From contig NZ_JALBVB010000041.1 in assembly GCF_022669155.1 (NCBI RefSeq), positions 20,460 to 84,459 of the forward strand: a DNA stretch of 64,000 bases, read 5' to 3'. Positions 24,793-34,537 of this stretch are shown piece after piece. Below the pieces are notes generated by a model, which saw only the letters and a list, made by a program, of their open reading frames with translations, ran no database searches and had not been told where the DNA came from. The position numbers were made by a program, and so were the translations under genes. This stretch comes from Kineococcus sp. TRM81007. Lineage in GTDB: Bacteria; Actinomycetota; Actinomycetes; Actinomycetales; Kineococcaceae. The stretch's first letter is position 1; each line of letters opens with the position of its first letter.

Positions 24793-26573
24793 GCCGCCCG
24801 CTCGAACCCTCCGGCGGGTTCCTGCCGCCGGAGAGCCGCTTCCCGATGCTGCTCGTCGCCGCCGTCTGGGGTGGTGTCGTCCTCGCTGGCGCGGCGTGGT
24901 CGGGGGGTGCGGCCGCGAGCTGGATCACCGGGCACGGCTGGCAGGGACCGGCCTTCGGGGTGGACTTCGCACGGGCCCTCCTGACCGAGGGGCCGCCCCG
25001 GTTGTGGCCGGCGGCCCCAGCGGCCGTCGTGTGGGCGGGCGTGCTGACGGCCGTCGTCGCCGTCGTAATGCTCGGAGTGGGGCTCGTGCTCGCCTGGCGG
25101 CGGACGGTCGGTACGACCAGCCCGCACGGCCTGGCCGGACCGCGCGACCTCGCGAACCTGTTGCCGCCGGCCAGCGTGCAGCGGGCCCGGTCGCTGCGGC
25201 CGTCGCTGGCAGCCTCCGCGGAGGAACCGTCCGGGGCTGCCCTCGGGATCACCCTTGGCGTCTTGGCAGGAACGTCGCACCGGCGACGGGGCGATCGGAC
25301 GGTGCGGGCGTCGTGGGAGGACGTCCTGCTGGCCGTCATGGCACCCCGGGCAGGGAAGACCACCTCCCTGGCCGTTCCGACGGTGCTGGACGCGCCCGGT
25401 GCGGTGGTGGCGACGTCGAACAAGTCCGACCTGTGGGCCGCGACCGCGACGCTGCGGGCCGCTGACACCGGCGAGGCGGTGTGGACGTTCGACCCGCAGG
25501 CCATCACCGGCACCGCGCAGACGTGGTGGTGGAACCCGCTGACGGCTGTGACGTCGGTGGAGGAGGCGTCCCGGCTGGCCGGGCACTTCGTGCAGGAGGT
25601 CCGCGGGGAGAAGTCCGCCCGCGACTTCTGGAGCTCCGCCGCGCACGACCTGCTGACCGCCCTGCTGCTGGCAGCCGCGGCGTCGCAGCGCACGCTGCAC
25701 GACGTCTACGAGTGGCTCAACGACCCCGTCATCCCCACCCCGGCCGCGCTGCTGCGCGAGCACGGCTACCACGCCATCGCCGCCTCCCTCACCGGCCGGC
25801 AGAACGGTGCTCCGGAGACCCGTGACGGCGTCTACGAGACCGCCCGCACCGCGGCGCAGTGCCTGCGCGACGACGCCATCATGGCCTGGGTCACCCCACC
25901 GGCCACAGACCTGCCGCAGCTGGACACCGCCGGCTTCGCGACCTCGCGGCAGACACTGTTCCTGCTGTCCAAGGACGGGGCGGGCGCCGCCGGGCCGCTG
26001 GTGGCGGCACTGACCGACCGGGTCATGCGCGACGGGGTACGTGCCGCGGAACGCCGCGGTGGGCGACTGGACCCGCCGATGGTCGTCGTTCTCGACGAGG
26101 CCGCCAACGTGTGCCGCATCTCCGACCTGCCCGACCTGTACAGCCACCTCGGCTCCCGCGGCATCGTGCCGCTGACGATCCTGCAGTCGTACCGCCAGGG
26201 CGTGCGGGTGTGGGGGGAGACGGGCATGGACACGTTGTGGTCGGCGGCCACGGTGAAGCTGCTCGGGGCCGGCATCGACGATGCCAAGCTCGCCGAGGAC
26301 GTCTCCCGCCTCATCGGCGACCACGACGTGACCGTCCGCTCCTTCTCCGACGGCGACCGCCGGCGCAGCACTTCCACGTCGCTGCGCCGCCAGCGGATCC
26401 TGCCGCCGGAAGACGTCCGGGCACTCGATCGCGGGACGGCCCTGCTGCTCGCGACGGGGCTGCGGGTGGCGAGGCTGACGTTGCTGCCGTACTACCGGGG
26501 ACCGCGGGCCGCGGAGATCACTGCTGCGCTGGAGAAGGCGACCGCCGACGCCGTCACGGCGGGTCCGCGGTGA
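24789..26573 (+). CDS. VirD4/TraG-type coupling protein (T4CP)
   Basis: 594 aa, GTG start. Two N-terminal membrane spans (about residues 18-38 and 74-100), then the nucleotide-binding domain: Walker A MAPRAGKTTS (about 184-193), TSNKSDLW, a WNPL motif (WWWNPLTAV), an all-alpha domain insert, and Walker B VVVLDEAAN (about 432-440) followed by the ILQSYRQG motif. These are hallmarks of T4CPs that hand the relaxase-DNA complex to the channel. Normal length. Its presence with a relaxase (34.5-35.9 kb) supports single-strand conjugation rather than FtsK/TraB-type double-strand transfer. Confidence 0.85.
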   Translation: MSRPLEPSGGFLPPESRFPMLLVAAVWGGVVLAGAAWSGGAAASWITGHGWQGPAFGVDFARALLTEGPPRLWPAAPAAVVWAGVLTAVVAVVMLGVGLVLAWRRTVGTTSPHGLAGPRDLANLLPPASVQRARSLRPSLAASAEEPSGAALGITLGVLAGTSHRRRGDRTVRASWEDVLLAVMAPRAGKTTSLAVPTVLDAPGAVVATSNKSDLWAATATLRAADTGEAVWTFDPQAITGTAQTWWWNPLTAVTSVEEASRLAGHFVQEVRGEKSARDFWSSAAHDLLTALLLAAAASQRTLHDVYEWLNDPVIPTPAALLREHGYHAIAASLTGRQNGAPETRDGVYETARTAAQCLRDDAIMAWVTPPATDLPQLDTAGFATSRQTLFLLSKDGAGAAGPLVAALTDRVMRDGVRAAERRGGRLDPPMVVVLDEAANVCRISDLPDLYSHLGSRGIVPLTILQSYRQGVRVWGETGMDTLWSAATVKLLGAGIDDAKLAEDVSRLIGDHDVTVRSFSDGDRRRSTSTSLRRQRILPPEDVRALDRGTALLLATGLRVARLTLLPYYRGPRAAEITAALEKATADAVTAGPR

Positions 26574-27019
26574 GCGGCGCACTTGCCGACGGTGAGCCGG
26601 ACTGGGCTGCTGAGGAGACGGCGGCCCGCATCGCTCGCCTCGAGCTGCGTGTCGACGAGCTCGACGCCCTGTTCCCTGAGCCTGGCGGTCAGCCCGCCCG
26701 GACCGGTGTGCCCGTCGCCTACGACAGCCTGGACGCGTGGGTGGAGGACTACTTCGCCACCACCTTCACGCGCCCGCTCGGTGGGGAGTGGCGCTGGTGC
26801 GCCCGCTGGCGCGAGCACCCCGAGGCCGTCGTCCGGCTGAATGCGCTGTGGCACGCGTTCGAGGCGCTGCGCCGCGACCCGGACACCGGCATGGCGATCT
26901 GGCTCCGTGATCACCTCGACCATCAGCTCACCGTTCTGCTGGGGTCGAGGGGGCCGTTCGCGCAGTGCTCGATCACACGACACGAGGGGCTGCGCCCTTT
27001 ACCCATCGATGCGATCTAA
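26570..27019 (+). CDS. DUF4913 family protein
   Basis: 149 aa from GTG 26570 (4-nt overlap with the coupling-protein gene). N-terminal acidic helix (ETAARIARLELRVDELDALF), then YDSLDAWVEDYFATTFTRPL and WRWCARWREHPEAVVRLNAL, with a conserved Trp-rich core matching DUF4913, a family found almost only beside T4CP genes in actinomycete plasmids and ICEs. Function unproven; probably an accessory to the coupling protein. Last gene of the transfer operon. Confidence 0.7.
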   Translation: MSGALADGEPDWAAEETAARIARLELRVDELDALFPEPGGQPARTGVPVAYDSLDAWVEDYFATTFTRPLGGEWRWCARWREHPEAVVRLNALWHAFEALRRDPDTGMAIWLRDHLDHQLTVLLGSRGPFAQCSITRHEGLRPLPIDAI

Positions 27020-27061
27020 GACGAGTCCGTAAGGCTAGGGCGCTACGCGATCGAGTGGTGC

Positions 27062-27078
27062 TGCTGACACAATCAGCA
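27062..27078. promoter_or_regulatory. Palindrome at the start of the STAND operon
   Basis: TGCTGACACAATCAGCA (6-bp arms, 5-nt loop) ends one base before the ATG at 27080, where a ribosome site would normally lie. It could be an operator or a hairpin limiting translation of the first gene. No typical -35/-10 pair is clear in the 60 nt upstream. Confidence 0.35.
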
Positions 27079-27079
27079 C

Positions 27080-27334
27080 ATGTCGCCGCTTGCCCCCAGG
27101 CTCCATGTCTTGGCCACCGCTTACGCGGGCGCTCACACCTTGAGTAAGGACGACATGGAGAGCGCCGAGACCTATGTGCGCATCCAGGCGATGAAGAATC
27201 TCTTTTCGGCGCCCACCACCGTCCGCAAGGATAACGCTATTGCGTCGACGGTCCTATGGGACGACAGCAAGCCGAAGCTCGGCTTGCTTCCTGAAAAATG
27301 CATGCGCCCGCTTCGCGAGATTGCTCTAAATTGA
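27080..27334 (+). CDS. Small protein encoded ahead of the STAND nuclease, unknown
   Basis: 84 aa with mixed charged/hydrophobic helices (RLHVLATAYAGAHTLSKDDM; SAETYVRIQAMKNLFS). I do not recognise it. Codon use is intermediate (many T/A third positions), matching the giant gene that follows rather than the conjugation genes before it. Its stop overlaps the next ATG (TGATG), so the two are translationally coupled and probably functionally linked. The ribosome site is poor and masked by a palindrome. Confidence 0.55.
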   Translation: MSPLAPRLHVLATAYAGAHTLSKDDMESAETYVRIQAMKNLFSAPTTVRKDNAIASTVLWDDSKPKLGLLPEKCMRPLREIALN

Positions 27335-30300
27335 TGGCACAGGCGGATCTTCTCAGGGATAGTCGAGATGGAGATCAGTTCCACTACCACTGGGCTGCCC
27401 GGCAAGCCCTTCGACTGTTGCAGCCTGGTACCGACCTAGCCGCCATCGTCATCGAGGGCGTTTCCACTGACGATACGGCCGATACGAGCGGCGATGAGGT
27501 AGTCGATCTCGCCGAGTACTGGGGGTCCCTTGCCCTCGGCAGCGCAACCAAAGTCATCTACAAACAACTGAAGCACTCCACCGAGGCCCCTGACAAGGAA
27601 CGCACCTCTTCATACCTCCGAAAAACCCTGATCGGATTTGCCAAGAAGTATCGATCGGTGCTGGAGGAGTATCCAAGCGCCGCCGATCGGGTGTGGTTCG
27701 AGTTCGTATCCGTACCTCCGCTCGCTGACCAGGTAAGGACAGCGCTGGAAGACATCCAAACAGGACGGGATGCACTCGCCCCTCGCGCCGCTCAATACAT
27801 CCGAGAACAACTAGGAACGTCACTGACCGACGAGCAGTCGCGCTCCTTCGTTAGTCGGCTTATTCTCCGCGACCGTGAACCCGGGCTCGTAAGCCTGCGC
27901 CAGGAACTTCGATCCCAGGTTTCGTCGTTCCTACCCGGAGCTGCTGCAGCGCACGATCTGCTTTTGCGGGAAATGGTTTCGACCCGCGCATCGTCCATCG
28001 CAGGCTTCGATCCCATCATCACCCGCACGACCGTCCTGAGCACTCTTCAAGCAACTGAAGATGATCTTCTTCCTGCGCCGAACTTGATCGACACCCCTGC
28101 ACCAGTGATCGAGCTGCCGCAGGTCGCCGAGTTGGCGCAGATTCTCGTCGACGCGTCAGCGCCGGTGCTGGCTCACGCCACCGGGGGCATGGGCAAGAGC
28201 GTGCTTGCGTCAACCATCGGAGGCTCGCTACCGCGAGGGTCGGTGACACTGGTCTACGACTGCTTCGGCGCTGGGACGTACCGCCGGCTGAGCAGTAGGC
28301 GGCACGAACACCGCCAAGCCTTTTTGCAACTTTCCAACGAGCTGGCCGCGAAAGGCCTGTGCGGACCGGTTCTTCCGTCGGACACCGCGAACTCACGCGC
28401 CTACATGCGGATCTTTCTGGATCGAGTCGCCACCGCCGCACGTACCGTGGCCGAGAATTCGCCTGAAGCGATCCTCCTTCTGGTCATCGACGCTGCCGAC
28501 AACGCGGTGATGGCAGCTGGCGATGCCGGTACCGCAGCGTTCGTCTCTGACCTCATCCGAGAAGACCTCCCTTCATGCACCCGCCTCCTCATCCTGTGCC
28601 GGACCGAGCGCCGGAGCCTGCTGAACCCGCCGCCCGCCTGCATCGATGTGCCTCTGCGCGGCTTCAACGAGGAGCACAGTACCGCTCACCTGACGAGCCG
28701 CTTCGGTCCGGCAAGTAAAGCCGACGGCGCAGAATTCCATCGCCTCACCCATGGCAACCCGCGGGTGCAGGCCCTGGTGATGCAGAACGCATCGAGCGTC
28801 GAGAGTGTCTTGCAATCCCTGGGGGAAGTGCAGCACGACGGTAGCGACCTCTTCGCGGACCTGATGACGCGCAGACTGAATGAGATCCGAGAGGAGTTCG
28901 GTGGAGCGGCCGACCAGATCGACCGCCTCTGCCGAGCCATGGCAGCGCTGCGTCCTCGCATTCCCGTCGACGTACTCGCCGCGATCGCCGGCGTCGAGCC
29001 GACGTTCATCCGCTCCTTCGCCGCCGAGTTCGACCGATCCATATTCTTCGATCAGGACACCGTTCAGTTCCGAGACGAGCCGACCGAGACGTGGTTCCGT
29101 TCCACATTTCGTCCAAGCAGAGACGCGCTGCTGTCCTTGATCGGAGACGTCCGCCCGCTCGCCGAAGTGCACCCGTACCTGTCGGCGACACTGCCTCAGT
29201 TGCTCTACGAGGCAGGTCTGGTCCGAGAGCTCGTGGATCTAGCCTTGTCATCCGACGGTCTGGCCGCCGCAAGTGACTTAGAGCAACGCGAGATCGCTCA
29301 CCAGCGCGCTCAGTTCGCCCTCAAGGCCGCGCTGCGCGACGGCCGCGAGGTTGATGCCGCCCGACTTGCATGGACCGCTGGTGGCTTGCACGCCGGGGAG
29401 ACGCGTCGCGTGAAGCTCATCAGGGGCAACACGGACCTGGCTGGGGAGTTCCTCGACGGGGAGACCATCGACTCCCTCCTGGCAGGCCGAGCGCTGGCTG
29501 GCGAGTGGCCGGGCTCGCACTTGCACATGGAAGGAGCCTTGCTGGCCGCCACCGGTGATGTACACCTGGCCAGGAACCGTTTGCGCAGCGCTCAGGACTG
29601 GATGCGGCAGTGGATCCGGCAGGCCGTCGCCAGGGGCGAAGATCATAAAGTCTCCGACGACGACATCGCCGAGCTCGCCTACGGAATCCTAACCGTCTCC
29701 GGTGCAGCTGCGTGTGTGGACTTCCTGGGCGCCTGGTCCCCCTCGTGGGTGGCGTATCAAGTGGGACGGCGAGTTGCGGGCCGCCTCGTCGATCGCAACA
29801 AGGTCGGAGAGCTCGAGGAGCTCGCCGTCGCCGCAGGCAAGGTCGAGCGCCTGCAGCTCGCGGTGGTCAGTGTCGCGCTCGAAGCAGGCGTCCTGCTGGG
29901 ACCCGCAGCGGTTCGGCGCACGATCCGGATGCTCAAGAAGCACCGCGCTCCGATCAACCTCGGCGCCGAGGAGCTCACCGGACTCGGTGCTGGCCACCGC
30001 GCTGGCATGGGCGCACTCCCCATCGCATGGGTTTTGAGTTTAGGTACGCGCCACGGTGTGGTGGACATGACGCAAGCCCGTAGAATCATAATGCGGTATT
30101 TGCCCGCGACTTTGGGCCACGATGCCGGTAGCTGGTTCGACCACGGTGCAGGAACACGAGGCCTGTTGTTCGCCTTCACCCTCGACTCGGTGCTGCGCGA
30201 TGAAGAGCTCGATGTCTCATCCATCGCCCCGCCAGGCGTGCGCAAGGATTGGAAGGCGAGCGGAGCACCCCGCACCCGCCAACTGGCGGACTTCACCTCC

Positions 30301-33300
30301 AACGTCCTTCCTCTCACTCGGTGGATGAGGCTGTACGTGGAAGCGGTCACCAGAGAGGCACCCGACGCAGCTGCACTTTCAAGCCAGTTCGACGCTCTCG
30401 CCGGGGCTGATTTCAAGACCTACGGTGACTACGAGACTCCGCGTCTGCTGATCAACAGCATCGCCCGCCTCGCTGTCCGTCTCCTGTCCCAGCTGCCAGT
30501 ACGCGTCGAGCGCAATGACTTCTTCAATCGTTGGGCGACTGAAAACTTCCGGCACCTCACCTGGGCCACGGTCATTGACGTGGTGCGCATCAGCTCACGC
30601 TGCGAGGACTTGCACGAGCTGAACGTGGAGCTGGCTGCTCTGCTGCGCGACGCGTTGCAGAGAGATGACTCACCGGCCGAAGAACGCTATGAAGCGCTGG
30701 TGTCCCTCGCGCGAGCCACCTACGCGTTCGATCCGGAGGAGTCGCGTGCCGACTTCGACAGGGCGCTGGAGATCACCTCCCGCCTCGGGGAGGACGTGCA
30801 CGACCGCTGGAGGGCTCTGGGGCGCATCGCCGAGCACGCGTGCGGTTCCCAGGAGCAGCCGGCACAGGCTTACCGCCTGGCGCAAGTCGCTGAAAGCCTG
30901 CAGTCCTACCTGGGTGGGGACTCCACCGTCGCGATCGACGTGCTCCCCCAGATTCAGGGGTTTAGCGCTGCCGCCGGTGTCGCGATAGCCGCACGCTGGC
31001 GCGACCGCCGGGTGGCATCCCTTGGCCAGCTCGCGCGCGCTTTGACCAGCAGTGACGCTGCTCCCACCAGCGCTGACCCGCGGTGGGCCCTGGGCATGCT
31101 CCCGATGGGAGCTGAAGTCAGCCACGCCCACCTCAACAGACTTGGCCCGCCTGGGAGTGCAGCACGCGCGGATGCTGAGGCTGTGATCGATGAGTGGTTC
31201 CGGCCCCTCAAGTCCAGTGGATCAGCGATGAGCTCCACTGCACTCGGCGGAACCGCCGACTCATCTCACATCACCGCGGATGCTTTTAGATCGGATCCCG
31301 AGGAGCTTCTGACTGCTGAGCTGTTCGCCGACTTCGACCTGACCACACCCGCCAGTTGGGACGCTGCAGTACGCGTGGCCGGTGATGGTAGGCGCGAGTG
31401 GCTTCGTAAGGAGCTGCTGTTGGACCACGCCGCGAGATGTCCGCTAAACAGGTTGAGGACGGTGCTTGAGGCAGCCGCGGACTCATCCCTGATGCAGCCC
31501 CATGACTACAACGGGGTCATCGAGCGGCTCGCCGCGCGACCTGGCCGACTGCCGCAAGCAGCGCGTGGAGCAGTTGCACAGCTGATCGACCGGCTTGTCG
31601 AGCGATTCGCCAAGAAGATGACCGCGAGCGGGTACGACCCGATCGATCTTCAGGCTGTCGAGTCGCTGTGTGGCCGTACGCCTGCCTCGGTGGGTGCGGA
31701 GGCGCTCCGCCAGCTCGGCTCCGTGCCCGAGCTGCTCACCTCGCGCGAGTGCTACGAGCTCGTCGCCCGGTTGACTAGCCGGGCACACCCGTCAGACAAC
31801 GCTGCGGTTCTGACCGATGCGCTCGAGAGCTTTTCGCAGGTCGCAGCCGCTGACGCGTGCGACGGATCCTTCGAGCACCTACCTGTTCCTCCTGAAGACC
31901 TGGCCGTGTGCATCGCAGCGTTCGTGTGGTGCGCCGCTGGCGACCCCGCGAAGACCACGCGCTGGAACGCTGCGCACACCATCCGGCTCTGGGTGGCCCT
32001 TGGCTGTACGGACCTGGTGGAGTCGCTGGTGCGTTGCGCCATCGGTGACGTGGACGTGACTGCGTTCGTCGGGTCAGGTCTCGTCTTCTACGACAAGCAC
32101 GCGCTGATGTGGACCGTAATGGCCCTGGCGCGCGCCTGTGATGATCACCGGTCCCTCGCCAGTCTGATCAAGGTGACACCGCTGGTTCCCTTGCTGCACC
32201 GCATCATTTTCACTGATCCTCCGAACGCTGTGTTGCAGCACAGCGCTCGCGACGTGCTAAGGCGCTTGCACGAGGTCGGTGACATCGCCCTGACACCGGA
32301 AGAGCTCCAGCACCTGATTACGATCAATCGTCCTGCTGTGATCGTCGAAGAGCAGTATGGATCGCGACCCATGGCGACGTCGGTGCGGCTGGACGGACCT
32401 AGCACCGCCGCGGACCCGTCGTTAGCCGGTGAGAAACCACAACTGTCAGGGAGGTCGGAGGCTGACACGCGCTTCTCGTTCTTCATGGACTTCCAAGATC
32501 ACTGGTGTGGTCAGCTGGGTCGTGCCTTCGGCGTCACCGGCCAGCGCGTCCTGCAGCTGGTCGACGAGGTAATCGTCGACAGGTGGAGATCGCCGTTCAG
32601 GGGTGGCATTGACGACGACCACCGCCATGGGCTGAAGTTGTACGGCGACGGCGGCACGTATGTGCACAAGTTCAGCTGGCCCGAAGAGGAAGATCTCGAC
32701 TTCTACCTCGCCCTTCACGCCCTCTACCAAGTCGCCGGACACCTCGCACGCCACTACCCGGTCTATCGGTCGTCGAAGGACGACCGGGACGACTTCGCGC
32801 AGTGGCTCGACGACCACGTCCCCACTCGCCACGACGGACGGTGGGTCTTCGACCGCCGCGACCCCGTGCCGGCCCATCTCGCGCGCACCGACCCCTCCTC
32901 GCAGGCCGGTTCTTCCGAGCTGAGCAGGAGTGAGTGGCTCTGCGACGTCCCTGCGTCTCGGTTCACCCCAATTCTCGCGCCCAGCGACGGGTGGGTGACC
33001 CTCGACGGGAACTGGACCGCGACCTTCTGGGACCGCTACGAAACGGTGACGGTACGCAGCGCACTCGTCGAGCAGGGTGTTGCTCGCGCTCTCGTGGCCG
33101 CCCTTCGCACCGCACCCGACCTGCACGCCATCCACTTGCCGAGCGAATCCGACCACGATGACATCCCTACTGATCTTGCTAAGCACTACTGCGTCTTGGA
33201 CGCCGTCGAAGACAGCCACCCGGGTGCAGGCATCGACACCCATGACCCGAACGCGGCCGGCATCAACTGGCCCCCCACGCGGCCGTCCGGCACGGTCGTC

Positions 33301-33615
33301 GCAGCGCTGGAGCTCACCGCGGATCGCGACCTGCGCGAATGGGGGAACGCACGAGGACATCAGGTCACGACATCAGTGTGGAGCACCGGGTCCGAGCGGG
33401 GTTCCTCCGGACACCGGATCCAGATCCGCGGTTCAGCGCTAGCGCAACTGCTGACCAGCGAGCAGCGCGCTCTCATCGTCTCGATCAGGATCAGCAGAAG
33501 CATCGACAGCAGGTACCGACCCGCGGACGAGGACGATGCCACGCAAGCTCGCCAACCCCACATCAAGTTCTTCCTCCTTCGAGCAGACGGGACCGACGTT
33601 GAGTTCGTCGACTGA
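27334..33615 (+). CDS. Giant Cap4-like nuclease/STAND NTPase, Avs-like antiphage sensor
   Basis: 2,093 aa from ATG 27334. N-terminal nuclease domain of the Cap4/DUF4297 type: RDGDQFHYHWAARQALRLL, Glu about 41 (IVIEG), Asp about 58 and a QLKH motif (Q78-x-K80). Then a STAND-type NTPase: Walker A GGMGKS (about 284-290), Walker B LLLVIDAAD (about 381-389), sensor RLLILCRTERR. The remaining about 1,500 residues are helical repeats without known motifs, ending in a beta-rich region. This nuclease-STAND-repeat layout and size match Avs proteins, which recognise conserved phage proteins, oligomerise and degrade DNA. A start 12 codons earlier is in frame but less likely. GC is well below flanking transfer genes, so it is cargo of the element. 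Coupled to small genes on both sides. Confidence 0.8.
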   Translation: MAQADLLRDSRDGDQFHYHWAARQALRLLQPGTDLAAIVIEGVSTDDTADTSGDEVVDLAEYWGSLALGSATKVIYKQLKHSTEAPDKERTSSYLRKTLIGFAKKYRSVLEEYPSAADRVWFEFVSVPPLADQVRTALEDIQTGRDALAPRAAQYIREQLGTSLTDEQSRSFVSRLILRDREPGLVSLRQELRSQVSSFLPGAAAAHDLLLREMVSTRASSIAGFDPIITRTTVLSTLQATEDDLLPAPNLIDTPAPVIELPQVAELAQILVDASAPVLAHATGGMGKSVLASTIGGSLPRGSVTLVYDCFGAGTYRRLSSRRHEHRQAFLQLSNELAAKGLCGPVLPSDTANSRAYMRIFLDRVATAARTVAENSPEAILLLVIDAADNAVMAAGDAGTAAFVSDLIREDLPSCTRLLILCRTERRSLLNPPPACIDVPLRGFNEEHSTAHLTSRFGPASKADGAEFHRLTHGNPRVQALVMQNASSVESVLQSLGEVQHDGSDLFADLMTRRLNEIREEFGGAADQIDRLCRAMAALRPRIPVDVLAAIAGVEPTFIRSFAAEFDRSIFFDQDTVQFRDEPTETWFRSTFRPSRDALLSLIGDVRPLAEVHPYLSATLPQLLYEAGLVRELVDLALSSDGLAAASDLEQREIAHQRAQFALKAALRDGREVDAARLAWTAGGLHAGETRRVKLIRGNTDLAGEFLDGETIDSLLAGRALAGEWPGSHLHMEGALLAATGDVHLARNRLRSAQDWMRQWIRQAVARGEDHKVSDDDIAELAYGILTVSGAAACVDFLGAWSPSWVAYQVGRRVAGRLVDRNKVGELEELAVAAGKVERLQLAVVSVALEAGVLLGPAAVRRTIRMLKKHRAPINLGAEELTGLGAGHRAGMGALPIAWVLSLGTRHGVVDMTQARRIIMRYLPATLGHDAGSWFDHGAGTRGLLFAFTLDSVLRDEELDVSSIAPPGVRKDWKASGAPRTRQLADFTSNVLPLTRWMRLYVEAVTREAPDAAALSSQFDALAGADFKTYGDYETPRLLINSIARLAVRLLSQLPVRVERNDFFNRWATENFRHLTWATVIDVVRISSRCEDLHELNVELAALLRDALQRDDSPAEERYEALVSLARATYAFDPEESRADFDRALEITSRLGEDVHDRWRALGRIAEHACGSQEQPAQAYRLAQVAESLQSYLGGDSTVAIDVLPQIQGFSAAAGVAIAARWRDRRVASLGQLARALTSSDAAPTSADPRWALGMLPMGAEVSHAHLNRLGPPGSAARADAEAVIDEWFRPLKSSGSAMSSTALGGTADSSHITADAFRSDPEELLTAELFADFDLTTPASWDAAVRVAGDGRREWLRKELLLDHAARCPLNRLRTVLEAAADSSLMQPHDYNGVIERLAARPGRLPQAARGAVAQLIDRLVERFAKKMTASGYDPIDLQAVESLCGRTPASVGAEALRQLGSVPELLTSRECYELVARLTSRAHPSDNAAVLTDALESFSQVAAADACDGSFEHLPVPPEDLAVCIAAFVWCAAGDPAKTTRWNAAHTIRLWVALGCTDLVESLVRCAIGDVDVTAFVGSGLVFYDKHALMWTVMALARACDDHRSLASLIKVTPLVPLLHRIIFTDPPNAVLQHSARDVLRRLHEVGDIALTPEELQHLITINRPAVIVEEQYGSRPMATSVRLDGPSTAADPSLAGEKPQLSGRSEADTRFSFFMDFQDHWCGQLGRAFGVTGQRVLQLVDEVIVDRWRSPFRGGIDDDHRHGLKLYGDGGTYVHKFSWPEEEDLDFYLALHALYQVAGHLARHYPVYRSSKDDRDDFAQWLDDHVPTRHDGRWVFDRRDPVPAHLARTDPSSQAGSSELSRSEWLCDVPASRFTPILAPSDGWVTLDGNWTATFWDRYETVTVRSALVEQGVARALVAALRTAPDLHAIHLPSESDHDDIPTDLAKHYCVLDAVEDSHPGAGIDTHDPNAAGINWPPTRPSGTVVAALELTADRDLREWGNARGHQVTTSVWSTGSERGSSGHRIQIRGSALAQLLTSEQRALIVSIRISRSIDSRYRPADEDDATQARQPHIKFFLLRADGTDVEFVD

Positions 33616-34351
33616 CAAGATCCTTGAACTCGGCAAGCAACTGGCCGCTGCCATGGAGGATTGGGACGTCCTGGGGCGCTGGATGGCGCACTACGTCGCT
33701 GAACTGATCGTCACTGCGGATGAAGCGAGCGGCGAGCACGAAGCTCTAGCAGCGAAATCCCGAGCAGCTCAGGAGATCCGCTTACTATGGTCCCACCGTG
33801 CAGCGATGCGCCGACCTTACCCGATGGAGAACTTTGATCGAATCCTCACTGCTTTGGACCATCTTGAAGATCCCACGGCCCGAAGCCCTTTGAGACGTTA
33901 CTTCGGTGACGATGCGCCGAGTGAGGCTGACCTCAGGATGACGCCGCTCTTAGAGATCGCCGTCCACCTCGACGAAGAAATCAGCGCTGTCATCGCCTGC
34001 TTGATTGCTGAAGCGGCCGCCACCGCGGAGAACGCGGAGGCACGCTGGGTGCCGGCCGCGGTAGAGCTCGAGGAGGTCCAGCGAAGGCTAGCCCTACGCA
34101 AGCTGAGATCGATGGTCCGCCGCAGTCATCTGGGGACACGAGAACAGCCGCTGGCTCTCGACACCTACACAGCTGGAATAGCGCCAGCCGACGAGGCGGC
34201 CACCGACGAGGCATTGGTCGATGAATCAGCGAACGAGCAACTGGACCAGGAGAACACTGCCGCCAGGAAAGAAGCCTTGATGGAAGCGCTCGACCAAGTG
34301 ATCGAGACGTTGAGCCAGCTGCGATCCACCGTATCTGATACGGCCTCGTAG
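33536..34351 (+). CDS. Helical protein coupled to the STAND nuclease
   Basis: 271 aa from ATG 33536 (GAGGAC just upstream), overlapping the giant gene by 80 nt; TTG 33599 is an alternative start with a 17-nt overlap. Sequence is almost entirely helical: KILELGKQLAAAMEDWDVLG, then RWMAHYVAELIVTADEASGE, EIRLLWSHRAAMRRPYPMEN, and an acidic C-terminal helix EALDQVIETLSQLRSTV. No catalytic motif. Similar gene pairs, a STAND protein followed by a small helical protein, occur in some Avs systems, so it is probably a dedicated partner. It could be an adaptor, inhibitor or target receptor; the sequence does not decide. Confidence 0.65.
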   Translation: MPRKLANPTSSSSSFEQTGPTLSSSTDKILELGKQLAAAMEDWDVLGRWMAHYVAELIVTADEASGEHEALAAKSRAAQEIRLLWSHRAAMRRPYPMENFDRILTALDHLEDPTARSPLRRYFGDDAPSEADLRMTPLLEIAVHLDEEISAVIACLIAEAAATAENAEARWVPAAVELEEVQRRLALRKLRSMVRRSHLGTREQPLALDTYTAGIAPADEAATDEALVDESANEQLDQENTAARKEALMEALDQVIETLSQLRSTVSDTAS

Positions 34352-34491
34352 GCATGCCTGAGGCTCTTTTCATTACGGCCTGCGGAGTAGTCGCGGTGGC
34401 TCGAGGCTGCGGCCATGGCCAAGGATGGAGCGCCAACCTTCCGATGGCGACGTCGGTTGCTTCGAACCAAGCTGATGGCCCACTGAGGCGT

Positions 34492-34524
34492 TGTCAGTAG
34501 CGGCGCGATCAGCCGCTATTGACA
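34492..34524. repeat. Hairpin related to the one at 4534-4575
   Basis: TGTCAGTAGCGGC (34492-34504), loop GCGATCA, GCCGCTATTGACA (34512-34524); one mismatch in 13 bp. It lies between the convergent STAND operon and relaxase operon, so it may serve as their terminator. The shared CAGTAGCGGC/GCCGCT core with the hairpin 30 kb away suggests one repeat family. Confidence 0.55.
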
Positions 34525-34537
34525 GTTCCTCACTCTG

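Noticed and set aside
24738..26582. 614-codon minus-strand frame opposite the coupling protein
   Set aside because: Shadow frame; Walker motifs are on the plus strand.
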